Shown: positions 41,211-54,079, numbered from the stretch's first letter. The stretch is DNA of 64,000 nt from Nosocomiicoccus massiliensis (GCF_002871345.2 NZ_CP136964.1:186001-250000), one strand, 5' to 3'. Numbers and translations are program-made. The notes: generated by a model not told the origin, from the letters alone.

Positions 41211-41360
41211 AAATAAAACCCACTAAATTCTCGATTTAGTGGGTCTTTGACGTAGACGTTCTGAGTCTACATTTAACAGATAATAATATGATATCTAGCA
41301 CTTAGGCGTGCTATCGGTGAGTGACATTTGCTAGGCACTGTCGTTCTCTATGTCTAATAT
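41211..41360 (-). ncRNA. Structured leader or small RNA of unknown class, about 150 nt
   Basis: On the minus strand a near-ideal promoter (TTGCAT 41390-41395, 17 bases, TATAAT 41367-41372) starts transcription near 41360. The RNA has hairpins TAGCAC/GTGCTA (41296-41313) and GTAGAC/GTCTAC (41252-41270). It ends in an 11-bp terminator hairpin with a T-rich tail (41211-41244). No ORF is present. The next gene on this strand starts 60 bases past the terminator, so this is either a riboswitch-like attenuator or a free RNA. Confidence 0.6.
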
Positions 41361-41366
41361 ATTCTC

Positions 41367-41395
41367 ATTATATTTTAATGTATAGAGAAATGCAA
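41367..41395 (-). promoter_or_regulatory. Promoter of the structured RNA
   Basis: TTGCAT and TATAAT on the minus strand with a 17-base spacer. Confidence 0.75.
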
Positions 41396-41487
41396 GTTTA
41401 TCTCGGATTTTATTTAATATTAACTTTTAAACACATATATTTTACAATTAGATATGGTAAAATAATGATAATTATGGGGGTGGAGTT

Positions 41488-42315
41488 TTGAAGTTTTTTA
41501 ATAAGAATAAAATGATTACGATTGTCTTTTCAGTCATCCTCCTTATTTTATTAATAGGATTTTCTATATCTGATCGTACACATACGACAAAGGCGGAGAT
41601 GTTCGTTGGAGATGCGACAGCTACGACACAAAAAGTAATGAGAACTCCGTTTAACTTATTAGGTTTTATATTCGGACCGTCAAAAAACGAAAAAGAACTT
41701 GAGGCTAAGTTAGATATGTTACCGCAACTTGAAGCGGATTTAAAACGCCTTGAAGAAGAAAATGAAAAATTAAAAGAAGCACTCGATGTATCCTCTAAAA
41801 TCGACTATGAAACAATTAATGCACGTGTAATTTCACGTTCGCCAGATCAATGGTTAAATAGTTTTACTATCGATAAGGGAACGAAGCACGGTGTATCTGA
41901 AGGTATGGCTGTTATGACGCCAAAAGGTCTGATTGGGGTCGTAAAACGTGCGAATGGAAGTTCAAGTTTTATTGAAATGATTACGACAGACGCTGCAAAG
42001 AAAAACATTTCTGTTGAAATACATAACGGAGATAAGCGACATTATGGTACGATTCAAAGTTATGATGAAAATGGAAATACGTTACTCGTCGGTAATATCG
42101 TCAACGACGGTAAAATTAAAGAAGGATCAAAAGTATATACATCCGGTTTAACGGGTATTTTCCCAGAAGGGATTATCGTCGGTGAAGTTGTCGATTCGGT
42201 CAACGACCGATATGGCCTAAGCAAAAATGCAAGTGTTAAAATGGACAGCGATATTAATGAACTCGACATGATATTTGTCATTAAACGTGAGCCTGAAACT
42301 GTAGGTGAGGAATAA
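41488..42315 (+). CDS. mreC: Rod-shape-determining protein MreC
   Basis: A 275-residue bitopic membrane protein: one N-terminal helix (MITIVFSVILLILLIGF), a coiled coil (about residues 68-98), then the beta-rich extracytoplasmic domain. MreC links wall synthesis complexes; in coccoid relatives it is not tied to rod shape. The start is TTG 41488 behind GGGGGTGGAG. mreD follows after two bases. Confidence 0.92.
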   Translation: MKFFNKNKMITIVFSVILLILLIGFSISDRTHTTKAEMFVGDATATTQKVMRTPFNLLGFIFGPSKNEKELEAKLDMLPQLEADLKRLEEENEKLKEALDVSSKIDYETINARVISRSPDQWLNSFTIDKGTKHGVSEGMAVMTPKGLIGVVKRANGSSSFIEMITTDAAKKNISVEIHNGDKRHYGTIQSYDENGNTLLVGNIVNDGKIKEGSKVYTSGLTGIFPEGIIVGEVVDSVNDRYGLSKNASVKMDSDINELDMIFVIKREPETVGEE

Positions 42316-42317
42316 CG

Positions 42318-42839
42318 ATGCGTTCAATTTTTTTATTTATCGGATTCTTTACTGTATTGTTTTTAGATTTTAGTTTCGCTTCAGTGAGCCCATTCTCACT
42401 GTTAGGTTCTGACGTTTATTTTGTACCGAAGTTATTATTTATGATGTTATTACTCGTATCGATTTACTTCGGGCGATCATATAGCATATTTTTTAGTATC
42501 GTATTCGGAGTCATTTTAGATTTATATACAGGTTCAATTTACGGCATTCATTTATTTGGATTTGTCGCATTTGTATTATTTATGCATTCGGCATTTAGAG
42601 TATTCTATAGAGATATGATAGGGCTATTCTTTGTCGTTATCGTCAATACGTTTTTATTTGATTTTTATATATACGGAATATACAAAGTGATTGGATATGT
42701 AGATTTACCACTGTTTGATTATATTGCGTTACGTGCAGTGCCGAGTTTATTATTAAACGCATTACTATATATACCACTTCTCATCTTTGTACTCGTTTTA
42801 AGAAAAATAAGAAAAAATGTATTCACAAAACATGCATAA
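42318..42839 (+). CDS. mreD: Rod-shape-determining protein MreD
   Basis: A 173-residue protein with five to six membrane segments, matching MreD. It is in an operon with mreC, with the ATG two bases past the mreC stop. No mreB is present, as in staphylococci. The L21 leader region follows. Confidence 0.9.
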   Translation: MRSIFLFIGFFTVLFLDFSFASVSPFSLLGSDVYFVPKLLFMMLLLVSIYFGRSYSIFFSIVFGVILDLYTGSIYGIHLFGFVAFVLFMHSAFRVFYRDMIGLFFVVIVNTFLFDFYIYGIYKVIGYVDLPLFDYIALRAVPSLLLNALLYIPLLIFVLVLRKIRKNVFTKHA

Positions 42840-42865
42840 AAAGATTGACTCGAGTAGTTAGTATG

Positions 42866-42965
42866 TGTATACTTTAGAAGTTGATGAATTTGTAAACATC
42901 AACCGCTCAGAACAGGTTTAAGTGATTATTTAATCCACCTATATGGCGTGTCTTATAATTAGGAG
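42866..42965 (+). ncRNA. Probable L21 leader upstream of rplU
   Basis: The 5' region of rplU can form a hairpin of GTTGATG with CATCAAC (about 42880-42904), followed by CCGCTCAGAAC and further pairing before AGGAGGTG. Firmicutes carry an autoregulatory L21 leader here. The call is mostly by position. Confidence 0.45.
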
Positions 42966-42974
42966 GTGTAAAGT

Positions 42975-43283
42975 ATGTTTGCTATCATCGAAACAGGCGG
43001 TAAACAAGTTAAAGTAGAAGAAGGTCAAACAATCTTCGTTGAAAAGCTTGACGCTAATGAAGGTGACACAGTTACTTTTGATCGCGTACTTTTAGTTGGT
43101 GGAGACGACGTTAAAGTCGGTGCGCCAATCGTTGAAGGTGCTACAGTAACTGCGAAAGTTGAACAACAAGGCCGTGGCAAGAAAATCCACGTCGTTAAGT
43201 TCAAACGTAGAAAGAACTACTTACGTAAACAAGGTCATCGTCAGCCATTCACAAAAGTTACAATCGAAAAGATTGATGCGTAA
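42975..43283 (+). CDS. rplU: 50S ribosomal protein L21
   Basis: A 102-residue protein starting [18 protein letters not shown] and containing [19 protein letters not shown], which are diagnostic for bL21. TTAGGAGGTG precedes the ATG. The stop overlaps the prp start by one base (TAATG). Confidence 0.98.
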   Translation: MFAIIETGGKQVKVEEGQTIFVEKLDANEGDTVTFDRVLLVGGDDVKVGAPIVEGATVTAKVEQQGRGKKIHVVKFKRRKNYLRKQGHRQPFTKVTIEKIDA

Positions 43284-43606
43284 TGGTTCATGTTGAAGTC
43301 AAGTTGAAAGATGACGTTGTTAAAAGCATAGAAATGTCTGGCCATGCCGATTATGGAGAACATGGACAAGATATCGTTTGTGCTGGAGCGTCTAGTGTAG
43401 TATTCGGAAACACGAATGCGATATTTCAATTGACAGATGTCGAACCGGTGTTAGATATCAATAATGATGGTGGGTATTTCTTTTTAGAAGTAAAAGAATA
43501 CGACCAATCTGTAGATCTAATACTTAAAACGATGATTATATCACTCGAAACTATAGAACAATCGTATAAAGACTATATTAAGGTAACTAAAAGTGAGGTG
43601 GACTGA
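43283..43606 (+). CDS. prp: Ribosomal-processing cysteine protease Prp
   Basis: Prp removes the N-terminal extension of L27 before ribosome assembly in Firmicutes. The 107-residue protein has the catalytic pair His21 (SGHADYG) and Cys33 (DIVCAGAS). It lies between its neighbour bL21 and its substrate bL27, with the rpmA ATG directly after its stop. Confidence 0.95.
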   Translation: MVHVEVKLKDDVVKSIEMSGHADYGEHGQDIVCAGASSVVFGNTNAIFQLTDVEPVLDINNDGGYFFLEVKEYDQSVDLILKTMIISLETIEQSYKDYIKVTKSEVD

Positions 43607-43891
43607 ATGTTTAAATTAACATTAGACTTACAATTTTTCGCATCGAAAAAAGGGGTAGGATCTACTAGAAACGGTCGTGACTCTCACGCGAAACGTCTTG
43701 GTGCGAAACGCCAAGATGGCCAATTTGTAACAGGTGGTTCAATTTTATTCCGTCAACGCGGAACTAAAATTCATCCAGGTGTAAACGTTGGTAGAGGTGG
43801 AGACGACACATTATTTGCTAAAGTAGATGGAGTCGTAAGATTTGAGCGCGTTGGACGTAACAAAAAACGCGTATCTGTTTACGAAGCGTAA
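43607..43891 (+). CDS. rpmA: 50S ribosomal protein L27 with Prp cleavage extension
   Basis: A 94-residue bL27. The N-terminus [20 protein letters not shown] includes the Prp cleavage motif LQFFA before SKKG, so the mature protein should start at SKKG. The rest ([14 protein letters not shown]) is standard. AGTGAGGTGG precedes the ATG. Confidence 0.98.
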   Translation: MFKLTLDLQFFASKKGVGSTRNGRDSHAKRLGAKRQDGQFVTGGSILFRQRGTKIHPGVNVGRGGDDTLFAKVDGVVRFERVGRNKKRVSVYEA

Positions 43892-43899
43892 TAAAACAG

Positions 43900-43928
43900 G
43901 CATCAGCGATTCGCTGATGCTTTTTTTT
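43900..43928 (+). terminator. Terminator after rpmA
   Basis: GCATCAGCG pairs with CGCTGATGC around ATT, with eight T residues. Confidence 0.9.
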
Positions 43929-43972
43929 ATGTCAGTATATTATGTATAATAGATAAGAATGGAGGTGTCGGT

Positions 43973-45253
43973 ATGTTTGCAGATTATGCGAAGATCTATG
44001 TAAAAGCAGGAAACGGTGGTAATGGAATCGTTGCGTACCGAAGAGAAAAATATGAACCTATGGGTGGCCCAGCAGGTGGAGACGGTGGTAACGGTGCAGA
44101 CATCGTTATGGAAGTCGACGAAGGGCTTAATACGTTAATGGACTTTAAATATCAGCGTCACTTTAAAGCAGAGCACGGTGAATCTGGTATGAGTTCAAAT
44201 AAACACGGTAAAAGTCGTGAACCGATGATTTTAAAAGTACCACCAGGTACAGTAGTTAAAAATGCTGAAACTGAAGAAGTCATTGCAGATTTAACGACAC
44301 ATACTCAGCGTGCAGTCATCGCAAAAGGTGGTCGTGGTGGACGAGGGAACTCTCGTTTTGTATCGAGTAGAAATACAGCACCAGATTTTGCTGAAGGTGG
44401 AGAACCAGGAGAAGAATTCGACCTTATATTAGAATTAAAGTTAATGGCGGACGTCGGTTTAGTAGGATTTCCAAGTGTTGGAAAGTCGACGTTATTAAGT
44501 CGTGTATCTCGCGCGACACCAAAAATTGCGTCATATCCATTTACAACGATTCAACCGAATTTAGGTGTTGTAATCGTTAGAGATAAGTCATTTGTTATGG
44601 CGGACTTACCAGGGTTAATTGAAGGTGCAGCTGAGGGAACAGGTCTTGGAATACAGTTTTTAAGACACGTCGAACGTACTAAAGTTCTCGTACACGTCAT
44701 CGACATCGCAGAAACAGAGTATAGAGATGCGGTGGAAGACTATAAAATCATTCGCAATGAATTAAAAGAATACAACGAGAAATTATTAAAACGACCAGAA
44801 ATTATCGCTTTAAATAAAATCGAAGTACTTCAAGATAGAGAAAATATTGAACGATTTAAACGTGAAGTCGAGACGGATTCTAAAATTGTTGAAATTTCAG
44901 CAGTGACTGGAGAAGGTATTCAAGCGTTAAACGATTTAATTATCGAAACGTTAGAAAATTATGTCCCTGAAGAGGAAGAAGAAACAATAGACCAAGACGT
45001 GCGCGTCGTGTATCGACATGAAAAACAAGAAGCACCGTTTGAAATTAAACGCGGTATGGACGGAACATTTGAAATTCACGGTAAAGAAATCGAAACGCTA
45101 TTTATGCGTACAGACTTCTCGCGTGACGCAGCAGTCAGAAGATTTGCTCGCCAAATGCGTTCGATGGGTATCGATGACGCGTTAAGAGAAAAAGGCGTAC
45201 AATCTGGAGATGTCGTTAGAATTAAAGACTTTGAATTTGAATTTATTGAATAG
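43973..45253 (+). CDS. obgE: GTPase ObgE/CgtA
   Basis: An essential GTPase of 50S assembly. The 426-residue protein has the glycine-rich Obg fold ([30 protein letters not shown]), the G domain (G1 GFPSVGKS, G3 [10 protein letters not shown]4 NKIE) and the C-terminal OCT domain found in Firmicutes. TGGAGGTG precedes the ATG. ruvA follows after 8 bases; the ACT-domain gene found here in Staphylococcus is absent. Confidence 0.96.
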   Translation: MFADYAKIYVKAGNGGNGIVAYRREKYEPMGGPAGGDGGNGADIVMEVDEGLNTLMDFKYQRHFKAEHGESGMSSNKHGKSREPMILKVPPGTVVKNAETEEVIADLTTHTQRAVIAKGGRGGRGNSRFVSSRNTAPDFAEGGEPGEEFDLILELKLMADVGLVGFPSVGKSTLLSRVSRATPKIASYPFTTIQPNLGVVIVRDKSFVMADLPGLIEGAAEGTGLGIQFLRHVERTKVLVHVIDIAETEYRDAVEDYKIIRNELKEYNEKLLKRPEIIALNKIEVLQDRENIERFKREVETDSKIVEISAVTGEGIQALNDLIIETLENYVPEEEEETIDQDVRVVYRHEKQEAPFEIKRGMDGTFEIHGKEIETLFMRTDFSRDAAVRRFARQMRSMGIDDALREKGVQSGDVVRIKDFEFEFIE

Positions 45254-45261
45254 GTGAAAAT

Positions 45262-45855
45262 ATGTATCAGTATATTAAAGGCACGCTCACAGAAATTCAT
45301 GCGAATTATGTGACACTGGAAACAGCTGGTATTGGGTATTTAATCGTTGCTGCAAATCCTTATCATTTTGAAAAGTATTTAAATCAAGAGACGCGTATTT
45401 ACGTTGAACAAATCGTTCGTGAAGATAGTCTCACGCTATATGGGTTTAGCAGTATAAGTGAAAAGGAAATGTTTCAGTCGCTATTAAAAGTGACTGGAAT
45501 TGGACCAAAAAGTGCGCTCGCAATTCTCGCGACGTCAACACCGTCTGAAGTCGTAAATGCGATTGAAAACGAAGATCAAAAGTATTTACAAAAATTCCCT
45601 GGTATAGGTAAGAAGACCTCTCAACAAATCATTTTAGATTTAAAAGGGAAGTTAAAAGCAGACTTTAAAGCTGAGGTAAAACTACAGCAATCAACGCGTT
45701 CAAACGACGTCATTGTAGAGGAAGCACTTGAAACATTAAAAGCACTCGGATACAGCAAACGTGAGTTAAAATCGTTAGAAAAATATTTATCGAAGCAAGA
45801 ACTCACAACTGTCGAAGATGCAGTGAAATTAAGTTTAAGACATATCGTTGAATAG
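45262..45855 (+). CDS. ruvA: Holliday junction branch migration protein RuvA
   Basis: A 197-residue junction-binding protein. The OB domain is first ([18 protein letters not shown]). Two helix-hairpin-helix motifs follow ([16 protein letters not shown] and [16 protein letters not shown]). A C-terminal domain that contacts RuvB ends the protein. It is in an operon with ruvB, 17 bases downstream. Confidence 0.97.
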   Translation: MYQYIKGTLTEIHANYVTLETAGIGYLIVAANPYHFEKYLNQETRIYVEQIVREDSLTLYGFSSISEKEMFQSLLKVTGIGPKSALAILATSTPSEVVNAIENEDQKYLQKFPGIGKKTSQQIILDLKGKLKADFKAEVKLQQSTRSNDVIVEEALETLKALGYSKRELKSLEKYLSKQELTTVEDAVKLSLRHIVE

Positions 45856-45872
45856 AACAGGAGACGATAATC

Positions 45873-46882
45873 ATGGACGATAGAATTTTAGAACAGTCGC
45901 TAATAGAAGGTGAAGCGAGAGAAGAGTTATCGCTTCGCCCGTTATATTTATCACAATATATCGGTCAAGATACGATTAAAAGGAATTTACAAATTTTTAT
46001 AGATGCGGCAAAGATGCGTGAGGAACCACTCGATCACGTTATTTTACACGGTCCACCGGGGCTTGGTAAAACTACGTTATCAAATATTATCGCGCATGAA
46101 ATGAACGTAAATATACGAACGACTGCAGGTCCTGCAATTGAACGTGCGGGAGATTTAGCGGCGATTTTATCGAGCTTAGAACCTGGAGATGTTTTATTTA
46201 TCGATGAAATTCACAGGCTCCCGCGTATCGTCGAAGAAATTTTATATTCTGCGATGGAAGATTATTTTATTGACGTTGTCATCGGTCAAGGAGATGAAGC
46301 GAGAAGTATTCGTATTGACTTACCACCATTTACGTTAGTCGGTGCAACGACGCGTTTTGGTAGTTTATCAGCACCGCTTAGAGACCGTTTCGGAATACAA
46401 TTACGATTAGAATACTACTCAAACGACGCGTTACAAACGATTGTTGAACGTACCGCGGATATTTTTGACGTGAAAATCGATGAAACGTCTGCATACGAAC
46501 TCGCGAGAAGAAGTCGCGGAACTCCGCGTATTGCGAACCGCTTATTAAGACGCGTTCGTGATTTCTCAATGGTGAAAGGTGAAGCGTCGATTTCACTAGA
46601 AACGACGAATGATGCACTACGCGTTTTAGAAGTCGATGAAGAAGGACTCGATCCGATTGACCATAAAGTCATGACGACAATTATCGATACGTATGGCGGA
46701 GGTCCTGTCGGTTTAGAAACAGTCGCTGTATCAATTGGCGAAGAGGTCGTGACGTTAATCGATGTATACGAACCGTATTTAATCCAACGTGGATTTTTAC
46801 AACGTACACCAAGAGGTCGTGAAGCGACAGCAAAAAGTTATGACTATTTTAAACGACACAAACATATAGAGGATAATGAATC

Positions 46883-46886
<4 letters not shown>
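45873..46886 (+). CDS. ruvB: Holliday junction helicase RuvB
   Basis: A 337-residue AAA+ motor that drives branch migration with RuvA. Walker A is GPPGLGKT, Walker [10 protein letters not shown], sensor [19 protein letters not shown], and a winged-helix C-terminus contains TPRGREAT. The last four bases overlap queA. Confidence 0.98.
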
Positions 46887-49061
<2,175 letters not shown>

Positions 49062-49075
49062 GAGGAGGGAATCAC

Positions 49076-49333
49076 GTGGATTTACTAGTAACTTTACTAC
49101 CATTTATCGCAATTTTTGCTGTGATGTATTTTTTAATGATTCGTCCAGCACAAAAGCGTCAAAAACAAATTAATGAAATGCAAGCAGGTTTACAAAAAGG
49201 TGATGAAGTTGTAACAATCGGAGGCCTTACAGGTGTCGTTGAATCTTTCGATGCGAACTACATGTATTTAAAAGTCGATGAAGGCACAACTTTAAAATTT
49301 GAACGCCGTGCGTTACACCAAGTAACTAAGTAA
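49076..49333 (+). CDS. yajC: Preprotein translocase subunit YajC
   Basis: An 85-residue membrane protein of the Sec holo-translocon: one N-terminal helix, MIRPAQKRQKQ, then a beta-rich domain. The start is GTG 49076 behind AGAGGAGGG. The partner SecDF is encoded next, after a terminator. Confidence 0.93.
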   Translation: MDLLVTLLPFIAIFAVMYFLMIRPAQKRQKQINEMQAGLQKGDEVVTIGGLTGVVESFDANYMYLKVDEGTTLKFERRALHQVTK

Positions 49334-49336
49334 TTG

Positions 49337-49362
49337 AAAGTCGACAAATGTCGGCTTTTTTT
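49337..49362 (+). terminator. Terminator after yajC
   Basis: AAAGTCGAC pairs with GTCGGCTTT around AAAT, with seven T residues. Confidence 0.8.
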
Positions 49363-49437
49363 AATTTATATTTAGTTTTAACCAAATTATCGTTATAATG
49401 TATATATTAATTTACATAACATAAAAAGGGTGACACT

Positions 49438-51717
49438 GTGAAAAAGAAACCAAGTAGAATTATAAGTATGTTACTCATCGTCGTACTTTTAGGTACAGCG
49501 ATTGGGCTTACTTATAAAGACATAGTTAAAGACGTTAACTTAGGTTTAGACCTTCAAGGTGGATTTGAGGTACTTTACCAAGTTGAGCCACTAGAAAAAG
49601 ACGATACGATTGAACAAAAAGATGTCGAAGCGACAGCTTCAACACTAGATTCACGTGTAAACGTACTCGGTGTATCTGAACCGAACATTCAAATAGAAGA
49701 AGGAAATCGTATCCGAGTACAACTTGCCGGAGTTGAAAACCAACAAGAAGCACGTGAGTTACTTTCAACGCAAGCAGAACTTACAATTCGTGACGTTGAA
49801 GATAATGTTTTACTATCCGGTAAAGATTTAGTACAAGGTGGGGCGAGTCAAGGGTATGACGATTTAAACCAACCGATCGTATCTTTAAAATTAAAAGATG
49901 CAAGTAAGTTCCATGAAATAACAAAAGAAATTTCTGAAAAACAGAAAGGAGCAAATCTTTTAGTTATTTGGATGGACTTTGAAGAAGGCGTCGACTCTTT
50001 CGTTGAAGAAGCCAAAAAAGAAGATTCTAAATATATTTCAGCAGCTTCAGTGGATAAGCCAATTAACTCAACAGAAGTAATGATTTCTGGAGGGTTTGGT
50101 GATAAAGAAGGGTTACAACGTGCTCAAAACATTGCAGCATTACTAAACTCTGGTGCGTTACCTGTTAAGTTAACTGAAATTTATTCGACAAGTGTCGGCG
50201 CACAGTTTGGTGAAGAGGCGCTCGATAAAACTGTAACAGCAGGTTTAATTGGTGTCGCAATCGTACTCATTTATATGCTTATTTTCTATAGAGTACCAGG
50301 ACTCATTGCGTCAGTTACACTCGTCGTGTACATTTACTTAACGCTCGTAATGTTTAACTTAATTAGCGGTGTGTTAACACTCCCTGGTATTGCAGCGTTA
50401 ATATTAGGGGTCGGTATGGCCGTTGACGCAAATATTATTTTATATGAACGTATAAAAGAAGAAATACGAATCGGACGAAGTATTAAAGAATCGTATAAAA
50501 AAGGTGCGAATCAGTCATTATGGACAATTATTGACGCGAACTTAACGACGTTAATCGCTGCGATTATTTTATTCATATTCGGTACGTCTAGCGTTAAAGG
50601 ATTCGCGACGATGCTCTTACTATCTATTTTAATGAGTTTCGTTACAGCAGTATTCTTAACTCGCGTACTGATGCGTTTACTCGTTTCATCTGGCTGGATG
50701 GACAACAAACCGCAGTTATTCGGTTTAAAGAAAAAGCATATCCATAACATTCGTGAAGGGGTAAATGTTCAAGAACTAACGACTGTTTGGGATGGACTAA
50801 AATTTGCAGAACATGCGAAGAAATTCTTCCTATTAAGTGGTCTCATTATCGTAGCAGGAATCGCTATTTTATCAATATATAGACTGAACCTCGGAATCGA
50901 CTTTACGAGTGGTACACGTGCAGATATTGTCGCTGAGTCTAATACGACAGAACAGTCTGTAAGAGATGATTTAGTTGAACTTGGACTAGAGCCAGAAAGT
51001 TTAACGAAGTCAGGGGATAAGACAGTTGTTGCGCGCTACTCAAAAGATTTAGATAAAAACCAAATTGCAGAGTTACAATCGTTCTTTGAAGAGAAGTATG
51101 GCGAAACTCCGATGACGAGTACAGTGAGTCCAGTCGTTGGACAAGAGCTCGTTAAAAACGCAATTAAAGCATTACTTATAGCGTCAGTTGCGATTATTAT
51201 ATACGTAACGATTCGTTTTGAATGGCGTATGGGATTACCGGCTGTTCTCGCTCTACTTCATGACGTATTTATAATGATTGCGGTATTCAGTTTCTTTAGA
51301 TTAGAAGTCGATATTACATTTATTGCCGCAGTACTGACAATCGTCGGTTACTCAATTAACGATACGATTGTTACGTTAGACCGTATTCGTGAAAACAATA
51401 AAAAGATGAAAGTATATCATAGTGAAGACGATATTAATCGCCTCATCAATACGTCATTAAGACAAACGATGACACGTTCATTAAACACAGTAATTACTGT
51501 AATCATCGTCGTTGTTTTCCTCGTATTTATGGGAAGCGAATCGATCTTTACGTTCTCAGTTGCGTTACTCGTTGGTTTAATTAGTGGTGTATACTCATCT
51601 CTATTTATCGCAATTCAATTATGGGGTGTTCTTAAAAAGAGACAACTTCGTAAAAATGGTGGTAAACTAGTTGTATACGAAGAAAAACGTAGTAATGACG
51701 ATAAAGTATTAGTATAA
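49438..51717 (+). CDS. secDF: Protein translocase subunit SecDF (fused)
   Basis: A 759-residue fused SecD-SecF that uses the proton gradient to pull proteins out of SecYEG. The SecD half starts with DVNLGLDLQGGFEVLYQV and ends with six helices (GVGMAVDANIILYERIKEE). The SecF half starts with NLGIDFTSGTRADIV and has SINDTIVTLDRIREN. The fused form is usual in Bacillales. The start is GTG 49438. Confidence 0.97.
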   Translation: MKKKPSRIISMLLIVVLLGTAIGLTYKDIVKDVNLGLDLQGGFEVLYQVEPLEKDDTIEQKDVEATASTLDSRVNVLGVSEPNIQIEEGNRIRVQLAGVENQQEARELLSTQAELTIRDVEDNVLLSGKDLVQGGASQGYDDLNQPIVSLKLKDASKFHEITKEISEKQKGANLLVIWMDFEEGVDSFVEEAKKEDSKYISAASVDKPINSTEVMISGGFGDKEGLQRAQNIAALLNSGALPVKLTEIYSTSVGAQFGEEALDKTVTAGLIGVAIVLIYMLIFYRVPGLIASVTLVVYIYLTLVMFNLISGVLTLPGIAALILGVGMAVDANIILYERIKEEIRIGRSIKESYKKGANQSLWTIIDANLTTLIAAIILFIFGTSSVKGFATMLLLSILMSFVTAVFLTRVLMRLLVSSGWMDNKPQLFGLKKKHIHNIREGVNVQELTTVWDGLKFAEHAKKFFLLSGLIIVAGIAILSIYRLNLGIDFTSGTRADIVAESNTTEQSVRDDLVELGLEPESLTKSGDKTVVARYSKDLDKNQIAELQSFFEEKYGETPMTSTVSPVVGQELVKNAIKALLIASVAIIIYVTIRFEWRMGLPAVLALLHDVFIMIAVFSFFRLEVDITFIAAVLTIVGYSINDTIVTLDRIRENNKKMKVYHSEDDINRLINTSLRQTMTRSLNTVITVIIVVVFLVFMGSESIFTFSVALLVGLISGVYSSLFIAIQLWGVLKKRQLRKNGGKLVVYEEKRSNDDKVLV

Positions 51718-51720
51718 AAT

Positions 51721-51751
51721 AACGTCTAGGCAAATCGCCTAGACGTTTTTT
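51721..51751 (+). terminator. Terminator after secDF
   Basis: AACGTCTAGGC pairs with GCCTAGACGTT around AAATC, with a T run. Confidence 0.9.
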
Positions 51752-51764
51752 AAAGGATGATTAT

Positions 51765-54011
51765 ATGTACGAGTCAACATATCATTGGATTTTAAATGAA
51801 AATGAATCGTCTATTACAGACGAACTTATCGAACGATATAAATTAAGTGAACTCAGTCAACATATTTTAGAAAATCGTGGGTTCACATCTGAAGATGATT
51901 TAAAGAAAATATTAGAACCAGAAACACATTCACCGTCACTCATATATGATATCGACAAAGCGACAGAGTTAATCCAGGAGCATGTTAACAATCAAAGTCG
52001 AATTTTAATATACGGGGACTATGATGCGGATGGAATTACGAGTACGACGATTCTTTATAAAGCGTTAAAAAAACGAAATATAAACGTGTATTTCTTTATC
52101 CCAAATCGTGTCGATCACGGTTATGGTTTAAATTATGATTTATTAAAAGAAGAAGTCATCGGGAATTTTGACTTAGTAATTACAGTTGATAATGGGGTCA
52201 CACATATTAAAGAAATTGAATTACTAAGAGAGAATGATATAGACGTCATCGTCATCGATCACCATGAATTTAGTGAGGAAATGCCAAATGCAGTTATCAT
52301 TCACCCGAATCATCCAAATGGAAATTATCCATGTAACAACTTAGCCGGGGTCGGTATTACTTATAAAGTGATTGAAGCGCTAGGATACGTTGAAGATGAA
52401 TTTATTGGCCTTGTTGCGATCGGAACGATTGCAGATATGGTGCCGATGTTTGATGAGAATCGATATTTTGTCATTCATGGGTTAGATTATTTAAACAGTC
52501 ATACGAATATTGGTGTAAAAGCACTGTTGAATGCCGCGAAATCTTCAGGTGAAATTACCGAAGAGACGGTCGGTTTTACGATTGCACCGCGTTTAAATGC
52601 AACGGGTCGTATAGACGAAGCGAGTATATCAGTATCTCTCTTACTTTCAGAAAGTTATAGTGAAGCGGAAATGATAGCTACAGAAATAGAGATGTTAAAT
52701 GATACTAGGAAGCAAATGGTTGAGGATACGTACGCTGAAGCGGTAGAGTTTTTAAATGCTGACGATAACATTCACGTCATTTACGGTGATTTATGGCATC
52801 CTGGTGTGTTAGGAATCGTTGCTTCTAAAATAGTTGAAGCATACGGTGTACCGGCAATTTTACTGACAAAAGATGAAGATGTATACACTGGAAGTGCGCG
52901 TTCAATTAATACGATAGAACTACTTCAAGAATTATCACATTTAAAAGTGTCTCATGTTGCACACGGACATAATCAAGCGTTTGGTATTAAAGTACCAATA
53001 GAATCCATGGACGATTTTAAAGATGAATTAACAGCGTACATGAACGACAAAGGATCTTCATCAAAACCGACTAGAGATGTTGATTTAAAGCTAACGAACA
53101 AGAACGTTACGACAGATGATATTAAGGCATTAAATGCATTGCGACCGTTTGGACATGGATTTTTAGCACCAACAGTCATGATAAGTGGCGCACGAATTGA
53201 TTCGATTCGCCAGCTCGGAGTTGATAACAAGCATTTAAAAATGACGCTTTACGATTATAGTTTTGAAGTCATCGGATTTAACTACGGGGAATTATACAAC
53301 GAGACATCTCAAGGCGAGAAAATTTACATGATTGGAACGCTCGGTATCAACGAGTTTAACGGTGTAGAAAAAGTTCAACTCGTATTAAATGACGCTGAAA
53401 TTAAAGATATGCAGCTATTTGATATGCGTTCAAAAAACAATCAAAACTTTAAACGTATTAATAAAAAGAGTGATATTTTCTTTATCGCTGAAGATAAAGA
53501 AAAGCTCGGTGATAACTATTTCCATTACGGTGAGACGATTATTTATAACGTTGACCAAGTGATTTTTAGAGATTTGCCAATTTCTATACAAAATTTTGAA
53601 GCATCAGTGAAGCAATTAAAAACTTCAAAACTCGTCGCTATTTTTGATGATAAAGATAATTTATTCTTTAGTGGGATTCCTAAAGTTCAAACGATTGAAC
53701 ATGTGTATGAAACGATTATTAATGCTGAAAATGGTGCGATTGACTTAAAAAAATATGCACCACAATTTGCAAAAAAACATAATATTACTATGGATATGCT
53801 CGTCAAAGTATTAAATGTTTTAGATGATTTAAATCGTGTTAAATTAAATGAAGGCGTCATTTTTTACAATGAGGATTTAACGTCTGATCTCGTCGTCATC
53901 GAATCGAAATATTTTAAACAACTTAGTGAAAAGTTAAATGCGGAGACGATTTTAAAAATGTCCTCGAGACCAGAGTTAAAAACATATATTGAAACGCTAA
54001 TAAACGAATAA
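51765..54011 (+). CDS. recJ: Single-stranded-DNA-specific exonuclease RecJ
   Basis: A 5'-3' exonuclease of recombination and mismatch repair. The 748-residue protein has the DHH-family motifs YGDYDADGIT, TVDNGV, IDHHEF and AGVGITYK, the DHHA1 segment GHNQAFG, and the extended C-terminal domain seen in Bacillales RecJ. GGATGATT precedes the ATG. It lies between secDF and apt as in staphylococci. Confidence 0.96.
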   Translation: MYESTYHWILNENESSITDELIERYKLSELSQHILENRGFTSEDDLKKILEPETHSPSLIYDIDKATELIQEHVNNQSRILIYGDYDADGITSTTILYKALKKRNINVYFFIPNRVDHGYGLNYDLLKEEVIGNFDLVITVDNGVTHIKEIELLRENDIDVIVIDHHEFSEEMPNAVIIHPNHPNGNYPCNNLAGVGITYKVIEALGYVEDEFIGLVAIGTIADMVPMFDENRYFVIHGLDYLNSHTNIGVKALLNAAKSSGEITEETVGFTIAPRLNATGRIDEASISVSLLLSESYSEAEMIATEIEMLNDTRKQMVEDTYAEAVEFLNADDNIHVIYGDLWHPGVLGIVASKIVEAYGVPAILLTKDEDVYTGSARSINTIELLQELSHLKVSHVAHGHNQAFGIKVPIESMDDFKDELTAYMNDKGSSSKPTRDVDLKLTNKNVTTDDIKALNALRPFGHGFLAPTVMISGARIDSIRQLGVDNKHLKMTLYDYSFEVIGFNYGELYNETSQGEKIYMIGTLGINEFNGVEKVQLVLNDAEIKDMQLFDMRSKNNQNFKRINKKSDIFFIAEDKEKLGDNYFHYGETIIYNVDQVIFRDLPISIQNFEASVKQLKTSKLVAIFDDKDNLFFSGIPKVQTIEHVYETIINAENGAIDLKKYAPQFAKKHNITMDMLVKVLNVLDDLNRVKLNEGVIFYNEDLTSDLVVIESKYFKQLSEKLNAETILKMSSRPELKTYIETLINE

Positions 54012-54079
54012 AAACGATGTGTATACGTATGAATTATGTTAAAATAATAGTATTAAATGTAAAGGTGCGAGATTATTAA

